Assembly: GCA_021495925.1 (NCBI GenBank)
Contig: JAKEKT010000022.1
Coordinates: 62,001-126,000 of the forward strand
From: Diplodia intermedia
Lineage: Eukaryota > Ascomycota > Dothideomycetes > Botryosphaeriales > Botryosphaeriaceae
Reading direction: 5' to 3'
Length of the DNA: 64,000 nt
The position numbers were made by a program, and so were the translations under genes. The notes below the pieces were generated by a model, which saw only the letters and a program-made list of their open reading frames with translations, ran no database searches and had not been told where the DNA came from. Each line of letters begins with the position of its first letter. The first letter of the stretch is position 1. Shown one piece after another: positions 8,960-18,991 of the stretch.

Positions 8960-10021
8960 ATGCCACCGACCATTCCACCGGATCCCCTAAGACAACATCG
9001 ATGCCCATATTGCCCCAGGTACTTTACCACCTCTTCGGAGCTTGCGCGGCATGAAAAGATTCACACGGTCCAAAAGGGCTTTCACTGCCCCAAGCCCGAC
9101 TGCGACCAAGCTTACCCGGATGTTGGCCAGCTGAACAATCACTTGAAGAAAAGCCACGAAAAATTGAAGTGCCCCGTATGTAAGCGGGAGCTGGCGAAAC
9201 CAGAAACCTTCGAACGCCATGTCCGCAAGTCGCACGGTGGTGACTACCCGGCTGATGCCAACTTCGACAAATTGCTTGCCTCGTTGGAGGGAAAGTCCCG
9301 CAAATACCAATGCTCGAAGTGCCACAGATCGTATGACGTTCAACATGCCCTCAGACTACACATCAGGGGCACGCATCCGACAGATGAGGAGCGGGCTGCT
9401 GCGCCGCAATTCAAATGTCCGATTTGCGGTGCCGAGTTCCGTAAAAAAGCGGACTACAGGCAGCATCTCAGGAACATCCACCAGCTGGACATCAACAAAG
9501 CTGGGGACCTTATCAAAGCTGCCGAGAAGGCTTCGGAGTCGGATCAGATCGCTAAAGCACCCCCTTCTCAGCCTGTCGCTCAGCCTGTCGCTCAAAAACC
9601 GAGACAGAAGAAGTTGACGTCTTTCTTTGGAAACGATAGCCAGCCATCTTCCTCGTCGACCAAGAAATTGCTCACCCTACCGCCTCAGATGCCTGTAGCG
9701 GGACCAACTACAGCGGCTCCAGCCCCATTCTTCCAACGTGCGCAGACGCCACCATCCGCTCGACCCTTTGTCACCCTACCGCCTCAGATGCATGCAGCGG
9801 TTTCAGCGCCATTCCTTCAACATGCGCGGACGCCATCTCCATCGGAACCATCTTCTCCTAAGGGAGTCTGCGTCAGATGCCTTGAAAAAGGCCTGGCATG
9901 TGTTCAGCCCGTAAAGGATACGCCCTGTACGGAATGCTATAGAGCAAGAGTGAAGTGCGTTTCGAGCGTATCCAGCCACTTAGCGCATCGAGCATCCACC
10001 ATGGTGGAACAGATTGGGTAG
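8960..10021 (+). CDS. Five-C2H2 zinc-finger protein with PCNA-box motif and C-terminal Zn2Cys6-spaced cluster
   Basis: A single exon encodes 353 aa; the ATG at 8960 starts just before the first finger. Five C2H2 fingers lie at about residues 15-35, 43-66, 71-92, 118-139 and 153-174, all with C-x2/4-C-x12-H-x3/4-H spacing. Residues 216-223 read QKKLTSFF, a perfect QxxLxxFF PCNA-interacting (PIP) box, just after a basic stretch. Then come two diverged copies of a proline-rich unit (LTLPPQM...FFQRAQTP and VTLPPQM...FLQHARTP). The end has six Cys (304, 307, 314, 323, 326, 333) with exactly C-x2-C-x6-C-x8-C-x2-C-x6-C spacing, like a Zn2Cys6 cluster but poor in the usual basic residues. I recognise no named orthologue. 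A nuclear, DNA- or replication-associated role is inferred. The gene is flanked by inverted repeats. Confidence 0.75.
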   Translation: MPPTIPPDPLRQHRCPYCPRYFTTSSELARHEKIHTVQKGFHCPKPDCDQAYPDVGQLNNHLKKSHEKLKCPVCKRELAKPETFERHVRKSHGGDYPADANFDKLLASLEGKSRKYQCSKCHRSYDVQHALRLHIRGTHPTDEERAAAPQFKCPICGAEFRKKADYRQHLRNIHQLDINKAGDLIKAAEKASESDQIAKAPPSQPVAQPVAQKPRQKKLTSFFGNDSQPSSSSTKKLLTLPPQMPVAGPTTAAPAPFFQRAQTPPSARPFVTLPPQMHAAVSAPFLQHARTPSPSEPSSPKGVCVRCLEKGLACVQPVKDTPCTECYRARVKCVSSVSSHLAHRASTMVEQIG

Positions 10022-10056
10022 AGGCGTCGATATTACAACGATATAGTTAGGAAAGC

Positions 10057-10149
10057 GGAAGAGACATGTTAAGACGATATTAATAGATGCGTCAAGCAAT
10101 AATGAGGCAAATAAGAAGTTAAAGAGGAGTGATAGACTCCGGTTAGGAT
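10057..10149 (+). repeat. Inverted repeat, right arm, with RIP-like divergence
   Basis: This is the partner of 8069-8161 in opposite orientation, lying 35 bp after the zinc-finger stop codon. It carries the majority of the C-to-T and G-to-A changes, several at CpA or TpG sites. It still reads SNNEANKKLKRSDRLRLG-TAG, but a TAG interrupts this frame about 10 bp upstream of the arm, and the frame differs from that of the zinc-finger gene. Confidence 0.85.
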
Positions 10150-10202
10150 AGAATGTCTAGAATGTCTAGCAAGAAACTTTCCAATGCACTCTCATCCCGT
10201 CC

Positions 10203-11388
10203 CTAGGTGCACTTGAGGCTGAACTTGGGCTTGCGATCGGATGTCATGGCGCCCCACTTGGTCTCGTCCTTCTCCTCGCCATTGTCGCCAACCCTACAAC
10301 ACATATTGTCAGCCATCAACCACGACGAATTCACGAGAGATACTACTAACGATGCAGGCTTCCAATCCTCATCGGTGAGCTCGAAGTAGAAAGCATTAAG
10401 TCTATCGCGGTCTGGCGTCAGTAACATGATGGGTTGATAGAGGGGCGTGTAGCACTCACCCCCACTTGATGGCGCCGCACACGGCCTCGTGATAGAAAGT
10501 CTTGGCGTTATCGGTACCGGCCTTGGCAGCCTCGTAATCGGAACCACCTGGATGAACGATATCAGTTTCCAGACGTGGCTTGTGGGTGGAGAAAGGGACG
10601 ACGCACCGTCGGTGGGCCAGCCCGTCTCGCCGTTCCAGATTTCCGGGGCCTTGTCGGGACCACCGGCAACTTCCTGGATGTGCTCGATGGCCTGGGACAT
10701 GTCGTCGAAGTAGACCTTGGAGGCGTTCTTGATGTCGGCGCCCTGCCAGTAGGCAAAGGCGTTGGCCAGGATCAGGTCGACGCCTCCCTTGACGACGGCA
10801 TCGCCGGTGCCGTCGGCCCACTTGTTCCACGAGTCGGCGGTGCCGACCTTGGTGCCCTTGGGCAGCACGCTGCGGACGTCGTTGATCTTCTCGAGCAGCT
10901 CCTCGCCGGTGAAGTTGCCGCGGTACAGCGTCTCGGAGCCGACGGTGACGGCGTAGATCTGGTCGGCGTACTCCTCGGTGGCGTACTGCTTGAGCGCCTT
11001 CTTGTCGGCCTGGAGCGACTCGTCGACGTCGGGCCTGGTTGCGTCAGCGCCTCCCGCGTCTCCACCCAACAACCTTGGGCGACATGCTTAAACCGCACGC
11101 CGGGGGAGGGCGGTGCACGTACCACACGGCCAGCACGACCTGGAAGCCCTTGGCCTTCGCGGCGGGCAGGACCTGCTGGGCGAAGTTGCAGTCCGAGGTG
11201 GAGTAGCCGCGCACGAGCTTGCTGCCCGTGTTGTCGGCGATGGCGTCGAAGTCCTTCTCGTAGTCGGCCTGGTACTTGCAGGTGCCGTCGGCCAGCTTGG
11301 TGCCGAGCGAGAAGCCGAGGGTGCCGGCGGCAGACACGGCGGCGGGGGCGAGGACCAGAGCGGTCGGGGCGAGGGTGGAGAAGCGCAT
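10203..11388 (-). CDS. Secreted GH17 glucan beta-1,3-glucosidase (Bgl2-like)
   Basis: Five exons (11388-11123, 11034-10607, 10547-10460, 10401-10351, 10293-10203) encode 307 aa. A signal peptide is evident: MRFSTLAPTALVLAPAAVSA. The GH17 barrel is marked by GFSLGTKLADGTCK, LVRGYSTSDCNFAQQVLPAA, the acid/base Glu in TVGSETLYR (about residue 123) and the nucleophile Glu in WNGETGWPTD (about residue 225). NAFYFELTDEDWKP near the end is the usual closing strand. There is no GPI-anchor tail, so it is expected to be secreted or wall-bound, remodelling beta-1,3-glucan like yeast Bgl2. The four short introns each restore the conserved frame; the smallest exon is 51 nt. Confidence 0.9.
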
Positions 11389-11787
11389 GGTGAGGGTGAG
11401 TCGGTCGGGGTGGTTGCGAGCTTGCTGGGGTGGCGGGGTGGGTATCAGGCAGGAAGTAAGGGAGGGTAAATATAATCAAATGAATGACAGGCACGTCGGG
11501 TGCGATGCTCCAGCCAGAAAGAATGACGTGGATGGGCAAACAGAGTGAGTGACGAGAGAGCACGGGGGGACAGTCGGGGATGATGTTGTTTGCTGGTGGA
11601 GGGCTGAAACGACCAGGACGCAGTCGGCGGCTAGCTCGATGCAGATCCGGGGCTTGGCTCCACGGCCAAAAGGGGCCTCACTTGCCCGTGCTTGCCAATC
11701 ACGATCCGCGATGTTGCCGCCCTCGTTCAGAACGTTTCCATTTCCCATTACTCGGTATACGAGGCCCAATCAAGCTCAGCCCGCTCA

Positions 11788-13926
11788 TTACCTCCTGCCC
11801 ACCTTCCTCGCCAAGCTCTCCGCCTTTGATCTGTGCGAGCGGAAGCTTTCCCGCGTGTGCACCCGGTCAATCTCGAACGGGCTCTCCTCGTACTGCGGCA
11901 CCTCCCTATGCGTCGCTGCCGAGTGGCCCGTCTTGATCCTCTCGAACCTTGCCTCCTCTTCCTCGTCCTCGTCCTCATGCTCCTCTCCCAACCCGCTGCT
12001 GCTACGCGTCTCGGCCTCCTTCTCATCTCCCCTGCTCGACTCGGCTGTGGCAGCCGCAGTGGGCACGGCGTCGGTTGCCGATTCGCGCAGGCTCCTCATG
12101 AAAGCGTCCGCCTCGGCCGCGTACTTGCACTTCATCCGGATCGAGCCACCGTACTTGTAGAAGAGGAAGGGGAACGGCAGACACACAAGCGCCAAGAACG
12201 CGGGGACAGTTGACGCCCAGTGAATCCCTGTCATCCATGTTAGTCGACTATCACCATTTGCCATCACATGACGCGTGTCGTGGCAGACTGAAAGCAAAGG
12301 GGCGTCACCCACCTAAGTTGGCATACATCTATCACGCTCCGTTAGCTCATGGTAGCCGAACCGCCTCTCGGAAACTCACCTGCTTCGTGAAAAGCGGGAA
12401 CGCAGCGCCGAAAACAGAACGCAGCACCGAGTTCGCCGCCAGCACCGACGCCGCAAAGATGGTGTACGAGTCGATCAGGTAGTTCATCACACTCAGGAAG
12501 ATGAGCACCATGGAGAAGCCAAAAGGAATGCCCGCGGCCACACTCGCCGCCCAAGGCATCGACGGGTAGTTTGTCCATGCGAACCAGAACAGACCGAGCG
12601 GAAGGACGAGGCCGCCCAAGAGGCAGGGCGGAAGACGAGCCTCGGGAGGCGCGTACCCGTCGTGCTCTTCCACGTTGCGCCGATACCGCTTGTCGTCGAA
12701 GACGATGGTGTACACGACCGATCCCACCATGCCGATGGCGATGCCGATGAACGGGAGCCCGGCGATCCCGGCAGTCCACCCGCGCTCGATGCGATACACG
12801 ATCGGGTACGCGCCGAAGAGCATGTACAGAGTGCCGTAGATGACTCCGAGGTAGATGGTCAAGAGGAGCACGATCGGCTCCTTGAAGAGCAGGATCCACG
12901 GGCGGGACAGGCTCGTCGAAAGAGCTTCCTTGAGCGAGATGGGTCCCTGGCGGATCTCGGCCTGGCTGAGATAGACTTTGCCCGTCATCTGGGACAGCTT
13001 CGCAGCGCGCTTCTTCAGGAGGACGGGAGCATATGTCTCGGGCATGCAGACGCTACCAGCGATCCACAGCACGCCCGAGAAGATGGCCATAAGACCTTCA
13101 ATCCATCTCCATCCCTCGGCTTCGCCCAGAAATCCTCCAACGATTGGCCCGAGAACAGGTCCCATGAAAGGTGCAAGGCTGAAAATGCTCATGCAAAGAC
13201 CGCGGTCCTTCGCACTGAACATGTCGGCAATAACGCCACCCGCATTTGTCAAAGGCGACGACCCAAACGAACCGGCAAAGAACCGCAAGATCAGAATCGT
13301 CGCCGTGTTCTGCGCACCCGCCGAGCCGGCGTTGAAAAAGGTAAAGGCGCCAAAAGTCAGGATAAACAGAATCTGGCGGCCATAGAGCTCACTGAACGGG
13401 GCCTGTCATGACGTCTCCAGTCAGCCCCCACGTGCGTATCTTCACGCGAATAAGCTTACCCAGAGAAGAGGGCCCAGAGCGAAGCCCAAGACGAAAAACG
13501 ACATGCCCAAAGTGGCGACTTCCAGACTCATGCCGAAATCCATGACCAAACTGGTCAACGCTTTTTCGAGCCGGACGCCACGTGTCAGCCCGATCATGCC
13601 ATTACGTGTTTACAAGGAAGGGGATGCCTACCTCCGGAATATGCGGAGGAGCAGAATGCCACCGCCAGCGTCGCCAGCGCCATAGTCACACTGAGGCAGT
13701 ACCTGTATGTCTTGGACCAGGCCATCGGGTTGCGGGGGTCATTCTCGATCCATTTGACCACGTAGGGATCCTCGACGGTTCCACTGCCTTCGTACTTCCA
13801 GTTCAGCACCTCGGGGGTGACAAGGGCTTGGTCGACGACAAGCTTCCAATGTGGTATCGACCTGGGGCCCTGGCCAGACTCGACGTCCACGGCCGACGCC
13901 ACGGCGGCGTTCTTCTGCTCCGCCAT
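11788..13926 (-). CDS. MFS drug:H+ antiporter (DHA1 family, Tpo/Flr-like)
   Basis: Five exons (13926-13632, 13560-13460, 13402-12380, 12328-12313, 12227-11788) give 624 aa. Start MAEQKNAAV follows CAA. The cytosolic N-terminus carries VVKWIENDPRNPMAWSKTYR, typical of fungal DHA1 exporters before TM1. Later come LGFALGPLLWAPFSELYGRQ (motif A region), the TM5 motif FMGPVLGPIVGGFLGE (motif C of antiporters) and LGIHWASTVPAFLALVCLPF near TM12. The fourth exon has only 16 nt (MYANL plus one base) but supplies a segment conserved in the family. The C-terminal tail is long, hydrophilic and strongly acidic. Substrate is unknown; drug, polyamine or toxin efflux is typical of the family. Confidence 0.87.
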
Positions 13927-15575
13927 TTGCTTATGCCGTGGCGGCTTGGCGCGGGCGATTGATTTCACGCTTGTTGCTTATTCGAACGGCGTGGGCCAAG
14001 GAACCGGGTCCAGATGAGACAGTTGGTGGAATACGACCGGCTGTAAGGCCAGCAATGGCGTGGGCAAGCAGGGATGCCGCGCGGCGTCTGTACGTGTGGT
14101 TGAGGGGTTCACGATAATGAGGACGACAGAAGCACCAGCATGCCTTGCAGTGTCGAAGCGCGTGGAAGGGCCCGAGGGGCGCAAAACAAGCGGAAGCTCG
14201 CACAAAGAAGAGCAAAAAGACCAGAAGAAAAGAAGACGAGTGCTATCTGGCAGATACCAGGTACGTCCGTAACACGGGTCGATCGGAGTGGAGCCGGCGT
14301 AACCGCATTTTTCTCTCTGGACCAGCTCCACCGCGGACGGGTCGCGCCTTGAGAGGATCCAGCACACAGCTCCGGGCTGCAGGGACCTCGGTGGCCCCGC
14401 GATGATGCAAAGAGAGGCGAGGCGACCGTCAGTGACCGTGGTGGGCGGCGGCTGCGCAGGGGCCAAGCACACCACCCACTTTTCAACGCTCTTTTCTTTT
14501 GCGTGCTGGCCGGCCACGCCAGGACTCTCTGGGCGGGCGGGCCGGCGGTGCTGTTGGTGGTTGATACGAGCAATGCTGGTCGAAGGCTGCAGCGCCGCGT
14601 ACTGCTGTGATGTTCGCGGCGGGCTGATAGGCGTGCGTCAGCCGATCAACCGCCGGCCCAAAAGCAGCCATGGCGAAAGAGACGAGCCACACCGACGCTC
14701 CTTCCGCAGCCAAGTTCCCGAGATTTCGCGGGCAGCCCCGCGGGCCTAGCGCCGGCAACTAGCAGGGCGCCCTCGGCAATTTCCTGATGCTGGCGGTGGT
14801 GGTTGGCCTGAAAATCCCAAAGGGCCCTGTGGCGTCGTGCGTCGTCCAACGTGGAGCATGCGTCCAGCCTGCAGGCTTGATCAGCCCGATGGACGCCTTG
14901 CAGCTGCACTTTGCTGCCCCTGGCTGCAGTAGGTAGGCGCTGGTGGGTAGCATCCTGCCTGGAGGAGGCGGCGTCTGCTGGATGATTATGTGATTGTACG
15001 ACGGTGCCGTGGACCTCGGCTCAGAAAGATGGACCCCATTGAGCATCTACCGCCTTGTGGCATGCATTCGGGCTCTCGTTCCGGCCCGGACGAGGCCACT
15101 GGGTTGTGACTCCTGCCTCTATTGCTGGACAAATGTTTTGCCGGGTGCTTAGCCTCGACATTGCCATGCTCTCCGTTTCAGCTCAACCGTAGACGGCCCT
15201 GCTGACGGGCTAGCCGGATTCGCCGTCGTAAGCACTCCCGGATCCGGACAAATGCTGCATCTCCGATCATGCATTCGTGCCCGAATCGGCTCCCCAGGAC
15301 TTCTGCACGCCAGCCCGCAGGGTTTCCCCCTCGTTAGTGGCACGAGCCATGTGAAGATCAAGGACGGATTCCTTCACTGCGACCTATCAGAGCCAGCTCT
15401 CGGGTTTTCATTGGTAGCTATTGCTTGAGTATGCTTTCCGTGATCGACTGCCGCACCGTGCTCCACATCTCCTCGACATGCTGTTGCATGCCTGCGACTG
15501 AGCGCCTATACGAAGACGATCATGTGTGATTTGGAATTGACTTCATTGACCGGCCAATCCCCGTAAAGCTGCCTG
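13927..15575. other. Intergenic region, no supported gene
   Basis: About 1.65 kb between the MFS gene start (promoter on the left side) and the 3' end of the CIA30 gene. Several frames overlap on both strands, with high Arg/Pro/Ser content and no recognisable motif. I see no RNA gene. Confidence 0.55.
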
Positions 15576-16681
15576 CTAGGAACCAGGGGCCTTTGCATGG
15601 CAACCAAAATCAAGTGTGCCGGGGTACAGCACCCAGATGCCCAGTAGCACAGCCACGGTGCCATACAGTATTTTTGGGATGGAGGGCACCTGGCGCGCAG
15701 CCGGTGAGTCGGCAGCCTTTGTTGGCGACCATGTTAGCTCCTGTTCGACCCGACTGCGGAGGAATACGCACTCTGGCCTGGATCTCCTGGGCCTGTCTAG
15801 CAAGCACTCCTTTCTCAACGTCACCGGGCTGAACATGCCTCTTTTCCGACACAAATACTGGCTTGTCCTTCGAGCTGTTGCGAACAGCCGAGATGGACTT
15901 GAGCGACAGCGAGAAATTGCCGTCCTGGTTACCAAAGAAGCTACGAAAACATCAACATGATGGACTGGAGCTTGTAGGAAATATCATACCTTCTCGTCAT
16001 GACGCTGAATCTCTTGATGTCTGTGAGGTTGACGGGAGGGGCATCGGGGTCCTCGCGTCCTCTGTATGTCGCCTTGAACTGATCCCAGGGAATGAAGACG
16101 GTGGAGCTTTCCGCTGTCGTATTGAGCGATTCCGCTGTCATATTGAGCGACGGAGCGACAAAATCATATTCATAGGAGATGGTCGCCTGCTCTCGGCCAG
16201 TATCGGGGTCCGGCGGCAGAAGCTCGTTCTTGATATTGAACGTGTACTTTGTGGCTGGTGCACTTGGTTAGCCATTGCCCCCCGCAACTGTGCGGTTGGC
16301 ATACTGTCGGATTTTGCGATCTCAATCTGGATGCCATCGTAGCCGTCGATGTTCCAAGAGCGGTTCTCGCCGGTTGTCCGTTGGCTTGCAAAGCCGGCGC
16401 CGCCGAGAGTCTTGATATCGAGGTTGCCGTAGAAGCGAGCCACAGGGTCCGTCTCATCGATGTCAAAATAAGACTAGAGTCTAGCGTCAGCCTTTCCCTT
16501 ATCATCCGGCTTATGACGGAGGACATACGTGAGACTTGCCGCCCCGGACGCGGTCATCGGACGCCGTCCAATCGGCGGCGTTCCAGAGTCTGGTTCATGG
16601 CGTTAGCGTTGCCCCGAGCGCTATCAGGAGGGACGAGTCTGACAGGCTGCCGCCAAACAAATCGCAGGTCTCGAGCGCCAT
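15576..16681 (-). CDS. CIA30-domain protein with C-terminal membrane anchor
   Basis: Six exons (16681-16644, 16589-16529, 16473-16305, 16254-15990, 15940-15772, 15716-15576) encode 280 aa. The CIA30 (NDUFAF1) fold is clear: DLFGGS, LWNAADWTASDDRVRGGKSH, ARFYGNLDIKTLGGAGFASQ, SWNIDGYDGIQIEIAKSD, FIPWDQFKATYRG and NLTDIKRFSVMTRSFFGNQ. CIA30 proteins were first described as assembly factors for respiratory complex I. This protein lacks an obvious presequence, and its last exon adds a hydrophobic stretch (ILYGTVAVLLGIWVLYPG) near the C-terminus, which suggests a tail anchor. A small internal repeat SLNMTAESLNTTAES is present. The first donor is GTCAGA, so the first junction is the least certain. 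It is divergent from the DUF202 gene. Confidence 0.85.
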
Positions 16682-16889
16682 GTGGAGTTGATCGGCGTGG
16701 AGAATGTGAGGAAGACGGATGGAGAAGGGGCGATCCTTGGGGTTTTGTTTGTTTCGCCGGGAAGCTTCATTACTTACTCGCTAGTGCGCCATGGCCCATG
16801 ACGCACAAGACCCGAGGCCAGAGATCGCCGTCCAACACAGTTGTGACAGTCGTGCGAACACAGGCGTTCCTCCACCGCCTCTGCTCACC

Positions 16890-17638
16890 ATGACCACTTG
16901 CACGCCCGCCGACGAGCAGTTCTACCACGATCCGTACAACCCGCTCTACACGATCGTGCCGACGAAGCCGGTCATCGTGAACCAGTGAGTCACGCTTTGC
17001 ACCGGGCGAGCAAATGTCGGTCTGACCGTAACCACCAGAGACAACAGCTACAACCGCTGTGTTTTTACCGAGCGTCCCTTATGCGGTCCCTTGCTCTTTG
17101 CCAACAATGCCTCCGACGCGCGGGATCACTGTGCGAATGAGCGAAGTGCGTCTCCCCGCCGTCCGCTGTACTCCACGCTCTCCTTAACACTGCATCTCCC
17201 GCGATAGCTTTCTTGTCATGGCTGCGTCTCTCGATATACATGGCTATAGTTTCCGTGGCCATCGTCATCTCGTTCCATCTCAAAGCCCAGCCAAGTGATC
17301 TCGGTGAGTCTCGTGACCGTCGTCTGTGCGAAACAAGCTGCAGGCTAACGTGCGCAGAGCGACGGATGGCATTGCCTTTCGGCATCATATTCTGGCTGCT
17401 CTCTCTTGCATGCCTCATCTCGGGTCTGACAACGTATATTCAAACAGTCACGCGGTACAGTCGGAGAAGTGCCCTTGTGCAGTCAGGGTGGAAGACTCAA
17501 GTGGTAAGCGACGTGCTTGCAAAACCCCCGACTCGCTCTAATCACGGCCAGGTCTTTACCGTGGTAGCAACGGCCATCGTTGCAGCGTGCGTATTGTTCC
17601 TCTCCACCAACGCAAAATCAAGCCAGTCAAGCAGGTGA
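16890..17638 (+). CDS. DUF202 integral membrane protein
   Basis: Five exons (16890-16984, 17039-17145, 17208-17303, 17358-17503, 17552-17638) give 176 aa. The DUF202 signature reads SDARDHCANERTFLSWLRLS, followed by three membrane spans: about IYMAIVSVAIVISFHL, LPFGIIFWLLSLACLISGLT and VFTVVATAIVAACVLFL. DUF202 is found in YidH-like bacterial proteins and in the membrane part of fungal VTC polyphosphate complexes; function in stand-alone fungal members is not established. The 208-bp spacer to the CIA30 gene must act as a bidirectional promoter. All four introns have canonical GT-AG ends and restore frame. Confidence 0.88.
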
Positions 17639-17749
17639 ATGGCTCGCGAGTGGGGCACTCGATTCAATCTCCTTTTGCTCTTCATCCGTTTTGCATCCCT
17701 GTGAAATCCCTCTCAACCTTCCCGTAGCGCCAATAAATCATAACTTCCG

Positions 17750-18722
17750 TCACACGTCAAGCAGCGCCCACGTGGTATCATCCACCGTTGTGTAGATCTT
17801 GCCCTCTGTGAGCAGCTCGTCACCTGCCTTGGCAACATCGGCCATTTCCAGTCCAGTCCTTGCCGCAATGTCCTGCATGTGAAGGCCCTCGTTGCCTTGC
17901 GGCGCGGACCGTAAAACGTTCCAGACCTTCTTCGCCCCACCGCTGAGGTGGGACGGTGGTCCGCTGGCATCATAGCCGCCCATTTGCACGTCGCCACCGT
18001 TGGTCGCAGGCTTGTTCTCGCCGGCGGCGGTTATTGGTCCTCGTGTGAAGTGTAGATGCACAGCGGTAGCCTCAAGGAGGTGGTATGAGACCTCGTTGTA
18101 GTCGCTGATGGGGCGAATGATGTGTGCAACGACATTTCTCTTGTTGCCAGCCGACCTCAGCTTGCCCCAGACGCGAGCATAGGCATTCTCGACGAGGGTG
18201 GGCTTGGAGCCGTCGGCGGGCTCGAGGGGATTGCGAGCGTCGGCATCGATCCAGAGCTTGACTTCTGTCATTCCCGTGCCATCGTCAAGCTTAAAGACAA
18301 TGTTGACCGCTTGATTCGAGATGTTGCGAATCTGACCGACAAAAGTAATCTATGCTTGCTTAGCAATGGGTCTATCATTGCCACAGCTCGCCTTTTATAC
18401 CTGTGCTATCTCGACACCATCGATACTGAAGTCGGATTCTTGAGTGTTTACGGCATCATTGATCTGCTTGATAGTGACTGGTCTCAAGGTATCTTTGCGG
18501 AATCCCTGAAACAAACATTAGTGAGTTATGCCTAGCGAGCTACGAACGGGAATTGTACCTTTGACGCACTTCCGGGGCTCTGGCTGCCACCCGGAAAGAA
18601 GCCACCTCCGTCAGCACCGCCTTGGCCACCGTACGATGTCGTCGAGTAATCGCCGTAGTTGCCGTAGTCTGCTGCGGATCATTAGCGAGGCTCACTCCAG
18701 ACGCTGAGGTGCACTAACCCAT
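17750..18722 (-). CDS. rfa2: Replication protein A 32-kDa subunit (Rfa2/RPA2)
   Basis: Four exons (18722-18719, 18671-18559, 18505-18401, 18349-17750) encode 273 aa. The first coding exon is just ATGG. The N-terminus MADYGNYGDYSTTSYGGQGG, Gly/Ser-rich and phosphorylatable, is typical. The OB fold follows: LRPVTIKQINDA, ITFVGQIRNISNQAVNIVFK, TEVKLWIDAD, AYARVWGKLRSAGNKRNVVA and HIIRPISDYNEVSYHLLEA. The C-terminal winged helix (VWNVLRSAPQGNEGLHMQDI onward) binds repair factors. RPA coats single-stranded DNA in replication, repair and checkpoint signalling in the nucleus. Three overlapping ACGCG motifs lie 70-90 bp upstream, as in MBF-regulated replication genes. It is divergent from dbp10. Confidence 0.93.
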
Positions 18723-18991
18723 GGTTGCGTTGCGGCGGCGGGAAAAGTTGGTGGATGCTTGGACGGCAAGGCAGCTGCGGTGATTTCGGGCGACGCGCAA
18801 AGACGCGACGCGACGAACGCCCCGCTGTCAGGTGCGCGTCCCGCTTATCGATAAGCGTGTGACTTACGAGTCAAGCGACGCCAAGACCAGGCCCCAAATT
18901 ATTTTCCTATTGCCTCATGCCGACACCCTTTGCCCTCGACACTCGCCGCGCACCACGAGCCGGCTGACGACGAACGACAAAAGTCGACAAA
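18723..18991. promoter_or_regulatory. Bidirectional rfa2/dbp10 promoter with MCB-like sites and palindrome
   Basis: The 269-bp spacer contains ACGCGC (18793-18798) and overlapping ACGCGA sites (18803-18808, 18808-18813), close to the MBF consensus. GCTTATCGATAAGC at 18843-18856 is a perfect 14-bp palindrome; with its flank it shares a 16-mer (18840-18855) with the promoter at 6328-6343. Confidence 0.55.

Noticed and set aside
12347..13402. Treating the MFS exon as a separate gene
   Set aside because: Splicing to flanking exons with canonical signals restores a full 12-span DHA1 protein.
13978..14573. Overlapping minus-strand frames of 150-180 codons
   Set aside because: Low-complexity and frame-redundant, just upstream of the MFS gene start.
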